17,626 nt of DNA. It comes from an uncultured Bacteroides sp. Its GTDB lineage: Bacteria > Bacteroidota > Bacteroidia > Bacteroidales > Bacteroidaceae. The notes beneath the pieces are model-generated. The model saw only the letters and a program-made list of their open reading frames with translations. It was not told where the DNA came from and did not search any database. Location: positions 1 to 17,626 of the forward strand of contig CAKUYM010000055.1 of the NCBI GenBank assembly GCA_934716785.1, written 5' to 3'. Position numbers and translations under genes: made by a program. Below, in pieces: positions 8,282 through 16,300 of this stretch. Numbering within the stretch: the stretch's first letter is position 1; the number at the start of each line of letters is the position of its first letter.

Positions 8282-8887
8282 CTAAAGTTCTTTTTCGCCC
8301 AAAACCGGTCCGACACTTGGACGGCCTTCTTTTTGGGGCTTTCTTTGAAAAGCCTTCTTGCGAGCGGCAGCCTGCTCTGTCTGCCATTTCTCATACTGCT
8401 CCGCTGTCAGAATCTTTTTTATCTTCTTTTCTTTTGCTTCCGCCGCTTTCTTTTGCGAATCAGCATCGTTCTTATTCATCATCGGCCCGCCGGCTCTTCC
8501 GGGGAAGCCGCCTTCACCCATCATCGGCGGTTCGCCCGGGCCACCCATTGGCGGACGTCCGCCTTGCATTCCGGGACCACCTTGCATTCCGGGGCCTCCC
8601 ATAGGTAGGCGTTGTCCGCCGGAGTTCTGCATGGATTGAAAAAATTCTTTTTGCTCTTTCAAATTAATCTTATAGATTTTTTTATACTGCTTATCTGTCA
8701 GTTGAAGCGACTCTTTCATCTGATTGGTCATCTGAGTCGCCATCTTCTCCGGATTCGGGACTTCTCGCGGCAAACGTTTCTCTTGTTGTTGTCTCTCTTG
8801 CGCAGCAGAGGTTTCCTGTGCATATACTAAACCGGTGCAACAGGCCAGGCAAACTGCAAGCCCTGTCATTTTTATTTTCTTATTCAT
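8282..8887 (-). CDS. Secreted Spy/CpxP-like small protein with Met/Gly/Pro-rich insert
   Basis: This 201-residue exported protein has a signal peptide with probable cleavage after VYA (residue 23). Two helical parts carry LTxxQ-like motifs, LTDKQ (63-67) and LTAEQ (160-164). In Spy and CpxP such motifs mark helical periplasmic chaperone or stress-sensing proteins, and Bacteroidota have many short relatives annotated only as domains of unknown function. Between them, residues 89-137 are very rich in Gly, Met and Pro (PMGGPGMQGGPGMQGG and similar) and probably disordered. The C-terminus (145-185) is Lys/Ala/Glu-rich and helical. Several cysteines sit in the signal peptide, but the lipobox is poor, so a soluble periplasmic protein is more likely than a lipoprotein. 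It has its own promoter. Function is unknown; metal binding or chaperone activity is conjecture. Confidence 0.85.
   Translation of the reverse strand: MNKKIKMTGLAVCLACCTGLVYAQETSAAQERQQQEKRLPREVPNPEKMATQMTNQMKESLQLTDKQYKKIYKINLKEQKEFFQSMQNSGGQRLPMGGPGMQGGPGMQGGRPPMGGPGEPPMMGEGGFPGRAGGPMMNKNDADSQKKAAEAKEKKIKKILTAEQYEKWQTEQAAARKKAFQRKPQKEGRPSVGPVLGEKEL
8562..8597 (-). repeat. Tandem 18-base repeat in the Met/Gly/Pro-rich segment
   Basis: Two adjacent 18-base copies (8562-8579 and 8580-8597) agree at 16 of 18 positions and encode GPGMQG twice. The in-frame unit suggests the low-complexity insert can grow or shrink by slippage without breaking the reading frame. Confidence 0.75.
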
Positions 8888-8912
8888 CGTCTTTTGTTTT
8901 TTATTGATACCT

Positions 8913-8942
8913 CAAAATTAGATGAATATAGGGATAGGCAAA
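8913..8942 (-). promoter_or_regulatory. Promoter of the Spy-like gene
   Basis: On the minus strand, TTTG (8939-8942) is followed after 18 bases by TAATTTTG (8913-8920), a match to both promoter halves with spacing one base short. The leader to the ATG at 8887 would be about 20 bases. No terminator hairpin is visible between the end of the MBOAT gene (9012) and this site, so some read-through from the upstream operon is possible. Confidence 0.6.
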
Positions 8943-9011
8943 AATAAAATCGACAAAGCACAGACTTTTATCTATCAATTATTTAAAATGACTGGTCCGC
9001 AGAAAGAAAAA

Positions 9012-10499
9012 CTAAAACTGGAAATAAATAAACGGCTGAATCTCCGTACTTTTCATCTGAATAATCACATAAATCAAGATGACCATCATCAGTGCCTTTC
9101 CTATAAAGGGCATGCGAATGACACCCCGGCATGCAGCGTTCTCCCAACTGTCAGGGGCAAAATGAAGTAAAAAGCCGAGCAACATCAAAGCAAAGACTTT
9201 CCAATAGCCTTCCAGTAATTGCGGGAACAACTGAGGACGGAAAGTGGTGAATATCTGCTTCAACATATCCATTGAGTTTTGGAAATCGGCATTACGGAAG
9301 AATATCCAACAGAAGCACACGAAATGGAAAGTTATGATAACTCCGAATACCCTTCGCCAACCGTGACTTTGTTCACCTTTCTTGCGCCCGGTGAATGTCA
9401 TCCACATTTTATGCAATGCCAAAGCGACACCGTGAAAAATTCCCCAAAGAACGAAGTTCCAAGATGCCCCGTGCCATAATCCACCCAAGAACATGGTGAT
9501 TATCAGATTCAGATATTGACGGAACTTTCCTTTCCGGTTTCCACCCAGGGAGATATACAGATAATCTTTCAACCAACTGGAGAGAGAGATGTGCCAACGG
9601 CGCCAAAATTCAGTAATGGAAGCGGATTTATAAGGAGAATCGAAGTTCCGGTTGAAATGGAAGCCCAACAACAGAGCAATGCCGATAGCCATATCACTAT
9701 ATCCTGAGAAGTCACAGTAAATCTGCAAAGCATATCCGTAAAGTCCCATCAAATTCTCCACCCCCGAATAGAGAGTGGGATTATCGAAGATACGTTCTAC
9801 AAAATTGACACTGATATAATCGGAGATAATCGCTTTCTTGAACAAACCGGAAAGGATCAAGAAAATTCCTCGCCCGAACATCTCCTGAGAGACAAAAAGG
9901 GGCTTTCGTATCTGCGGGATAAAGTCGCGTGCACGAACAATAGGACCAGCTACCAACTGCGGGAAGAAAGATACATAGAAAGCATAGTCCAGCAAATTAG
10001 TCAGTGGTTTTATATCTCTCCGGTAGACATCGATAGTATAGCTCAAAGACTGGAAAGTGAAGAAAGAGATGCCAACAGGCAAAAAGATGTCAAGTGCCGT
10101 AAACTCCCCTCCCATCAGCGATGCGATGACACCACCAAGGAAATTGGTATATTTGAAATATGCGAGAAGCCCCAAATTGACACTTAGACTAAGAGCCACC
10201 AATCCTTTGCGCTTCCAGTAGCTTTCGACACGAGCCATGAGTTGGGCAAGCAAGAAGTCGCAAACTGTGACAAGGGCAAGCAAAAAGAAATAAGTGCCGC
10301 TACTCTTGTAGTAGAAATAATAAGAAAAGAGGGTGACGAACAGGATACGGGCGGTATATTTATGTTGCAGCAGCACATACACCACCATAAAAGCAGCGAA
10401 CAGCCAAAGAAAAATGCCACTGCTGAATATCATCGGTGCTTGCGGATCGTAGGTCAATACCTCTTTCAGTCTGCTAAAATCTATATCAATGGGAAACAT
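9012..10499 (-). CDS. MBOAT-family O-acyltransferase (AlgI/PatA/DltB-like)
   Basis: This 495-residue polytopic inner-membrane protein should carry an acyl group, most often acetyl, across the membrane toward an envelope glycan. Family motifs are FFPQLVAGPIVRARDF (178-193), the block FWRRWHISLSSWLKDYLY (298-315) with His303, and MFLGGLWHGASWNF (336-349) with the expected catalytic His343. About ten or more hydrophobic segments are visible, the usual length for AlgI-like proteins. The protein ends in FIYFQF (490-495), an aromatic hexapeptide with Tyr492, matching the position and character of the acyl-shuttle motif found at the C-terminus of such MBOATs. Its ATG lies inside the end of the preceding SGNH gene (14-base overlap), so translation is probably coupled. 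The glycan target cannot be read from sequence. Confidence 0.95.
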   Translation of the reverse strand: MFPIDIDFSRLKEVLTYDPQAPMIFSSGIFLWLFAAFMVVYVLLQHKYTARILFVTLFSYYFYYKSSGTYFFLLALVTVCDFLLAQLMARVESYWKRKGLVALSLSVNLGLLAYFKYTNFLGGVIASLMGGEFTALDIFLPVGISFFTFQSLSYTIDVYRRDIKPLTNLLDYAFYVSFFPQLVAGPIVRARDFIPQIRKPLFVSQEMFGRGIFLILSGLFKKAIISDYISVNFVERIFDNPTLYSGVENLMGLYGYALQIYCDFSGYSDMAIGIALLLGFHFNRNFDSPYKSASITEFWRRWHISLSSWLKDYLYISLGGNRKGKFRQYLNLIITMFLGGLWHGASWNFVLWGIFHGVALALHKMWMTFTGRKKGEQSHGWRRVFGVIITFHFVCFCWIFFRNADFQNSMDMLKQIFTTFRPQLFPQLLEGYWKVFALMLLGFLLHFAPDSWENAACRGVIRMPFIGKALMMVILIYVIIQMKSTEIQPFIYFQF

Positions 10500-11403
10500 A
10501 GTCGTTATATGCTTTAATCAAGGCTTGGTATAATAAATTTCCCTGAAGGATGTAGCCTTCGGGCAAATAATGTACATGATCGGGACGCATCAGTTTGGCT
10601 TCCATCCAATTGGTGCAGGCATGCTGCTTGCCTCCCACTACGTCATACATATCCCACACTAACAGACGGTTATTCTTAGCATAACGACAGATCGTTTCTG
10701 CCGCTGTCTCCGTGCGGGGATTTATGGCATAGGTGCGTCTGCGTTTTTTTTGCCGGAAACTTTCATATGATCCCGGTGGGGTCGTGAGAATAATAGGCAC
10801 ACCGGGAAGACTGTCGTGCAGGAGTTTGACAAGTTCGTCCATTTGGTTATAATGTATGTTGACATTATAACGCCGGTTATGGCTTTCATTCGTTCCGAAA
10901 GAAAGAATCAGCAGTTCGGGTTTAAAAGCAACGATTTCGGCAATGCGCCCGGGATGAGTAAAGGTGAGACAAGTTGCTCCGTTCACACCTTTATCTATGT
11001 AGGAGACCGCTCCGAAAGTCTCTATCAAACGGGCACCGGTAGTCTGCGGATAGATATGCCCACGCACATGGCTGTCGCCGATATGAACGATACGAACCGT
11101 ATCTTCTGTCAATCCTGCACGTACTTGGCGGAGATGTTCGAAGACGGGAGCCAACAGCGCTATGCTGTCGATAATCTCATTCCGGCCGGTCTCGCGGAAG
11201 GCGGCAGGGAAAGAGACTTGTGCAGAGATGGTATCGTTTACCCACGTCATTTCACGCAAGGGGGTGGCCGCCTTTTGAACCTTATCTGACGGTGGACAGA
11301 CAGGAATGCGGTCTTGTGCTGTTACTTCGGTAAGAAAACAAGGGACACTCAACATTCCTGCGAAAACAAGGATAAAGATGTACAGCAGGTTACTCTCTCT
11401 CAT
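10486..11403 (-). CDS. Secreted SGNH/GDSL-family hydrolase or acyltransferase, MBOAT partner
   Basis: Starting at ATG 11403 this is a 305-residue protein. An upstream in-frame extension to 11481 exists, but the ATG at 11403 gives a proper signal peptide (MRESNLLYIFILVFAG, to about residue 30) and a 14-base overlap with the end of the upstream gene. SGNH blocks are visible: block I HIGDSHVRG with nucleophile Ser111, block III SFGTNESHN with Asn172, and block V DHVHYLPEGY with Asp275 and His278. A conserved-looking GVNGAT (139-144) may supply the block II glycine. Sitting between a second SGNH gene and the MBOAT gene, it is the natural candidate to accept the acyl group on its serine and pass it to a periplasmic polymer, as PatB or AlgJ/AlgX do. 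It could instead be an esterase. Confidence 0.88.
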   Translation of the reverse strand: MRESNLLYIFILVFAGMLSVPCFLTEVTAQDRIPVCPPSDKVQKAATPLREMTWVNDTISAQVSFPAAFRETGRNEIIDSIALLAPVFEHLRQVRAGLTEDTVRIVHIGDSHVRGHIYPQTTGARLIETFGAVSYIDKGVNGATCLTFTHPGRIAEIVAFKPELLILSFGTNESHNRRYNVNIHYNQMDELVKLLHDSLPGVPIILTTPPGSYESFRQKKRRRTYAINPRTETAAETICRYAKNNRLLVWDMYDVVGGKQHACTNWMEAKLMRPDHVHYLPEGYILQGNLLYQALIKAYNDYVSH

Positions 11404-12790
11404 AGGCACGCCTCCTGTCATATTGTTGCTTACCATAGATAATAGTTTCATAAAGCAATCCTGCCAAATGCTTACCGCCACGGAAATTTATATGCGTATA
11501 ATCGTAGTTTGCCATAGAGGGTTTGGCATGGACGAGTTTGGCCATACTGCCGTCTCCACCCATGGCTTCGAACATATTCCAAAAAGCGATGCCGCTTTCG
11601 GCAGCAATATTCTGCTGATAACGAATCAGATTCTTGACACCCGGCATGGTACGCAAATCACCGTTCTCATCCTTATAATCACGGTCGCCGACGCTCAACA
11701 ACAAGATTCCCGCTTGTGGGAAACATTCTTTCAGATGCTCAATAGCCGTGAGCAAACCTTTCTGATAGTTATCATAATTGCGCCCCCGCTCGGTAGCTAC
11801 ATTCAAACCATATTCAAGGATAATCAGGTCGTAAGGACGCTGGTGATTGAACTGTTTCAACATCTGTGAAGGGATGCCTCGCAGAGAAAGCCCGGAACTG
11901 CCACGCAAGGAGAAGTTATCGAGAATGATTCCTTTTTTTCCATCCATCGCCAGACCATAAAACAAGGTAGAATCTGCATGCTCCACTGTCCAACGGATGG
12001 AACCGATACGTCCGTCCACTTGAATTTGTTGCAATCTATCGGAAGGAGCCAATGAATATTCTTTATTTTCTCCTTTATTCACACAAGCAGAAAGAAGAAC
12101 GGAATCTTTATTATAGAAGAAGATGGAGGCACGCTGACAAGTATCAAGCAGGGAAGCATATTTATTTTGTCCGCGTAGTTCTACATAAGCTCCGTTCCGA
12201 GGGACAAAATAGTGTCCGGAAATGCCTTGTTTCTTCTTATCGAAATAGACACTGTCTGTTACTGCATGACTGGACCATCCGCCAAATGTATGCCGCACCG
12301 TAGGGCGGTAACCGCTTGTCATGGAAGTGATGGTAACAAAACCTACGCCGCAACCGCCGAATTGTTTCTGAAGCATTTCGCGCAAGTCGGCCGTAAATAT
12401 ATCCGCTTCGATAAAGGAGTCTCCGAATACGGCGATACGTACCAGTTTGTCATCGGAGTTGGAAGTAGCTCCGGAAGAAATGCGATCGAGAGCCTCGTAA
12501 AAAGAGGCCATCCCGCGATGAGTGGAATCACTATAGTCTTCGATACAGGTCATCCCCGCACGGCAAGTATCTACAAAAGCCGGTTTTACGACAGGTGGAA
12601 GAGGAATGCTGTCCGAATCAGCGACGGTTGCCTCTGTATCGGGATAACGAAGGTCGCTTAAAAGGTCCACACGCCTCATCATGTGTCCGTCAATGGTAAT
12701 GACCGGAAGCCAATGAAGTCCCAACAAGACGACAAACACAACTAACACAAACCACAACGAGTATTTCAAGTAGTTCTTAATAATCTCCAT
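11390..12790 (-). CDS. Membrane-anchored SGNH-family hydrolase with inserted beta-rich domain
   Basis: Starting at ATG 12790 this has 466 residues. An in-frame GTG at 12808 lies only about 15 bases from the predicted -7 box, so the ATG is preferred. One membrane segment (about 8-28) anchors it with the rest in the periplasm. SGNH blocks are VFGDSFIEAD with nucleophile Ser125, EYGLN with Asn330, and DYTHINFRGG with Asp430 and His433. Between blocks I and III lies an unusually long section (about 160-305) of alternating strands that looks like a carbohydrate-binding beta-sandwich, ending in ILDNFSLRG. Such a two-domain plan recalls peptidoglycan O-acetyl esterase Ape1, which carries a CBM35-like module. 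First gene of the three-gene cassette; its last bases overlap the next gene. Direction of reaction (transfer or removal) is not decided by sequence. Confidence 0.88.
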   Translation of the reverse strand: MEIIKNYLKYSLWFVLVVFVVLLGLHWLPVITIDGHMMRRVDLLSDLRYPDTEATVADSDSIPLPPVVKPAFVDTCRAGMTCIEDYSDSTHRGMASFYEALDRISSGATSNSDDKLVRIAVFGDSFIEADIFTADLREMLQKQFGGCGVGFVTITSMTSGYRPTVRHTFGGWSSHAVTDSVYFDKKKQGISGHYFVPRNGAYVELRGQNKYASLLDTCQRASIFFYNKDSVLLSACVNKGENKEYSLAPSDRLQQIQVDGRIGSIRWTVEHADSTLFYGLAMDGKKGIILDNFSLRGSSGLSLRGIPSQMLKQFNHQRPYDLIILEYGLNVATERGRNYDNYQKGLLTAIEHLKECFPQAGILLLSVGDRDYKDENGDLRTMPGVKNLIRYQQNIAAESGIAFWNMFEAMGGDGSMAKLVHAKPSMANYDYTHINFRGGKHLAGLLYETIIYGKQQYDRRRAYERE

Positions 12791-12822
12791 TTTATCTTTT
12801 AGACCCACTATTTTTTGAGATG

Positions 12823-12830
12823 CAAACTTA
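12823..12830 (-). promoter_or_regulatory. Probable -7 element of the SGNH-SGNH-MBOAT operon
   Basis: TAAGTTTG on the minus strand matches TAnnTTTG. The -33 position (near 12850) lacks a TTTG and lies inside an inverted repeat (12841-12873), which could mean dependence on a regulator. The implied transcript start near 12816 leaves about 26 bases to the ATG at 12790 and supports that start over the GTG at 12808. Confidence 0.45.
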
Positions 12831-12840
12831 CGGAAAAATC

Positions 12841-12873
12841 CTCATTTTTGTATGTCTGTAAGATAAAAATGAG
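12841..12873. repeat. Inverted repeat at the -33 region of the acylation operon
   Basis: CTCATTTTT (12841-12849) and AAAAATGAG (12865-12873) form a perfect nine-base inverted repeat with a 15-base centre, directly upstream of the predicted -7 box. It may be a regulator binding site or simply an AT-rich hairpin. Confidence 0.35.
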
Positions 12874-12905
12874 AAGATTTAATAAGTAAGGAGGAAACAG
12901 ACAAA

Positions 12906-13007
12906 TAGCACATTATATGGAACTCCTCCAAATCTGAGACTTCGTTCCATAAAAAACTGTGCTACAGAGTTTATACCGGTTTCCTAATATAACTCTATAG
13001 CACAGTT
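12906..13007 (-). terminator. Rho-independent terminator of the efflux/PII operon, with possible alternative pairing
   Basis: On the minus strand, an arm at 12991-13007 pairs with one at 12955-12971 over 17 positions with one mismatch (shared core CTGTGCTA/TAGCACAG), with a 19-base loop. A run of six T follows directly (complement of 12951-12956). This is a strong terminator 20 bases after the PII-like gene. A second small stem, TATGGAAC/GTTCCATA (12916-12923 and 12944-12951), comes next. A third copy of the core (12906-12912) could pair with the terminator's own arm instead. Confidence 0.8.
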
Positions 13008-13027
13008 GTCCTTTTATTATTCCGACA

Positions 13028-13321
13028 CTAAATGGTCCGTTCTATATTCCACACAAATGCGCGTAAACCTAACTGTTCGGTCTCCATATCCATTTTATGC
13101 AGAGTATCAAGCAATGGATCAACTTTCTGGTCTTCTACTATGGTAATAATAGCCGAGCACATACTGGGCCAAGCATGACTGCCGAAGTGCGGAGTACCTG
13201 TTTTTGAACCACGTCCTTGTACTTTTTCAAGATATGTGAAGCCACGGCATCCCAAACGGTCGAGCAATGCTATGATTCGTTCGTAATAAGCCTGATCGAA
13301 TGTTATCAATACTGATTTCAT
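13028..13321 (-). CDS. PII-like small signalling protein, last gene of the RND efflux operon
   Basis: This 97-residue protein has the length and alternating strand-helix pattern of the PII/ACT-like ferredoxin fold: strand VLITF, helix YYERIIALLDRLG, strand GFTYLEKVQG, an exposed loop, strand AIITIVED, helix VDPLLDTLHKM, final strand RAFVWNIE. The loop between about 36 and 55 (GRGSKTGTPHFGSHAWPSMC) sits where the PII T-loop lies but lacks the uridylylated Tyr of GlnB/GlnK and has His45, His49 and Cys55 as possible metal ligands. PII-like proteins linked to metal and RND efflux genes are known (the PII-NG group and relatives). It starts 11 bases after the RND stop, so it is co-transcribed and probably senses or modulates the pump. 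The fold call is by eye; ligand and target are unknown. Confidence 0.75.
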   Translation of the reverse strand: MKSVLITFDQAYYERIIALLDRLGCRGFTYLEKVQGRGSKTGTPHFGSHAWPSMCSAIITIVEDQKVDPLLDTLHKMDMETEQLGLRAFVWNIERTI

Positions 13322-13332
13322 ATTTCTTTCTG

Positions 13333-16300
13333 TTATTTCTTAATAATGTTGGCTTTATTTTCTTGGAAGTAAATGTCCAATTCACGTTGACGACGAAGTT
13401 TACGACGACGGTTTTTGATGCCTGTCCCTGCGAATACACAATATAAGGTAGGAATCAAAATCAATGTAAGAATAGTCGAAACCGTCAAACCACCGATTAC
13501 GGCAATTGCCATCGGGCTCCACATTTCAGAGCCTTGTCCGCCACCGATAGCCATCGGAATCATACCGAGCACGGTCGTTGCCGTAGTCATCAATACCGGA
13601 CGGAGACGGCTCTTGCCGGATGTCACAACTGAATTGATGACCGCCAGTCCACGCTCGCGACAAAGGGTGATATAATCGATGAGCACGATACCGTTCTTCA
13701 CCACAATACCAATCAACATGATACCACCCAACAAACTCATGACACTCAACGTGCTGCCTGTGAAGAACAGCGCCATCAATACCCCACTAAATGCAAACGG
13801 CAGCGAGAACATAATAATGAAGGGGTAAGTCAACGATTCGAACTGTGCCGCCATCACGATAAATACAAGGATGACAATCAAGATACCAAGTGTTCCCAAA
13901 TCACGGAATGAATCCTGCTGGTCTTCGTACGAACCGGAAATCTGAATGGTTACTTCACTCGGATAATCCATCTTGTCGATGACCTTATTGCCCGCCGCAA
14001 CTACATCACCCAACGGAGCACCGGAGATTACAGCGGAAACGGTTACGATACGCTCGCGGTCTTTGCGCTCGATAGTGGGCGGTGCAAAGCGTTCGACAAC
14101 TTTTCCGACATCTTTCACACGTACAGACTGTCCTTGAGCGTTATATATCAAGATATTCTCCAAGCTTTCCAGACTTGTACGATACTCGGGAGCATAGCGT
14201 ACCTTAATATCATACTCATCTCCATCTTCACGATACTTGGATGCAACGGCACCGTTGATGCGATTGCGCAGATAATTGCCGGCCGTTGACAAATTCAATC
14301 CGTGCATAGCCAATTTCTCGCGGTCGAAGTCTACCTGGTATTCCGGCTGATAATCACTACGACTGATATTGACCTCGGTTACCCCGTTTATTTTCAGCAA
14401 TTCGCGCTTCAGATGGGATGCCACACTGTCGGTCACTGCCATATCATATCCGTAAACCTCAAAATCGGCACTTGCCTGAGCTGACATACCTGTATTGCTA
14501 CCACCAAGGATTACCTGCGCTTTGCTGAATTCAGGATAGGCTTTCAGATCTTCGCGCATCTCATTACAAACTTGTTCCAAACTGATAGTACGATCGCCCG
14601 GGTCCACCAGACTGATGTTGAATGAAATGATATGGGAACCGTTATCTTGCATGGAAGCCCATGTATTATCCGAATCTGCCTGACCTACGGTATAGTTGCA
14701 GACTTTCATGATGTCCTTATACTTAGTGAGCCATTGGTTGGTCAACTTCTCCGAAAGCTCCTGCGCAATCTCCTTACGTGTACCTATCGGCAGTTCAAGC
14801 TGCACGGCAATACGGGCATTATCCTGCGCCGGGAAGAACTCCGTTCCGATGCCTTTCGCACACAGCAAACTGATAACGAAGAATGCAATACATCCCATGA
14901 TGACAATCGGACGATGACGCACCGCCCAATTCAACATCTTTGCATACCAGGTATCAAGTCCGTCGAGCGCTTTCTCGATCGGGGTAAAGAACAGTTTGAA
15001 CATTTTTGACGGTTTTCTCTGCAAACGAAGCAATTGGGAACAGAGCATCGGTGTCAATGACAGTGCGGAAACCGTAGAAATAAACATGATGGCACACATC
15101 ATCCAACCCAACTGTTTGAAGAGCACACCGGACATACCGCTCACCATCGTCAACGGGAAGAATACGGCAATCATGGTCAGCGTAGAAGCGATTACGGAAA
15201 TAGCCACTTCATTCGTTCCATGCACAGCCGCCTGCTTAGGATCAGAACCACGTTCGATATGCGTCGTAACGTTTTCGAGTACCACAATCGCATCATCCAC
15301 CACCATACCGATAGCAATAGAAAGAGATGAAAGCGAAATGATATTAATAGTATTTCCACTGACTGCCAAGTAAATGAACGACGCTATCAATGAAAGCGGG
15401 ATTGTAATACAGATAATCAACGTTGCACGCCAACGCCCCAAAAAGAGGAACACGACTATCACAACAAATAGCAAGGCGTACATCACGGTTTCTGTCAAAC
15501 TGTCAATCGTATTCAAAATGTTATCGGACGTATCGACAATAACACCGATTTTCACATCACTCGGCAAGTTCTTCTGAAGTTTCGGCAAAGCCTCGGCCAC
15601 CTTTCTGGAGATCTCTACCGAATTGGCACCCGACTGTTTCTGCACAATGATCATAGCACCTTGCACACCATTATTATAGGTTTCTTGTGCACGTTCTTCT
15701 ACAGTATCGACAATCCGGGCCACATCACGTAAAAAGACGTTCGCTCCATTGTGGGTACCTACCACAATATCCTCCAATTGGCGAGTGTCATCAAACTCTC
15801 CTTCCACACGCAATGCATAGGTTTCACTACCAATATCGAAGTTACCGCCGGGAATATTCTTGTTCTCGGCACCGATGATGGAGCTGATTGTTTCGATAGT
15901 CAGATGATATGCCTCCAGTTTATTGGGGTCACAATATACCTGAATCTCACGCTGTGGCGCACCGCTGATAGACACCGTTCCGACTCCCGGAATACGCGCC
16001 AGCGGGTTAACGACACGATCATCCAATATTTTATAAAGAGCAGACTGGCTTTCATTCGCCTGTACGGAAAGCAGCACAATGGGAATCATGTCCGTACTGA
16101 ACTTGAAGATGATGGGATTCTCGGCATCATCGGGAAGCTGTGAGCTTACCATATCAAGTTTATCACGTACATCATTCGTAAGGACGTCAATATCATTGCC
16201 AAACTCGAATTCCAACGTGATCAACGACATATTCTCGGAAGAACGGGAGGTGATATGTTTCAGGTCACTCACCGCATTCAAGGTGTTCTCAAGCGGACGA

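Noticed and set aside
8922..9170. Plus-strand open frame of 82 codons across the gap between the MBOAT and Spy-like genes
   Set aside because: It overlaps the minus-strand promoter of the Spy-like gene and the end of the MBOAT gene and has no recognisable domain.
11404..11481. Upstream start at 11481 for the secreted SGNH protein
   Set aside because: It adds 26 residues before a clear signal peptide and lengthens the overlap with the upstream gene from 14 to about 90 bases.
11306..11869. Plus-strand open frame of 187 codons across the two SGNH genes
   Set aside because: It is antisense to strongly supported coding sequence, has no promoter or recognisable motif, and its composition is that of a shadow.
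12791..12808. GTG at 12808 as start of the anchored SGNH protein
   Set aside because: It would leave only about eight bases of leader after the predicted transcript start; the ATG at 12790 gives a normal leader and a cleaner anchor.
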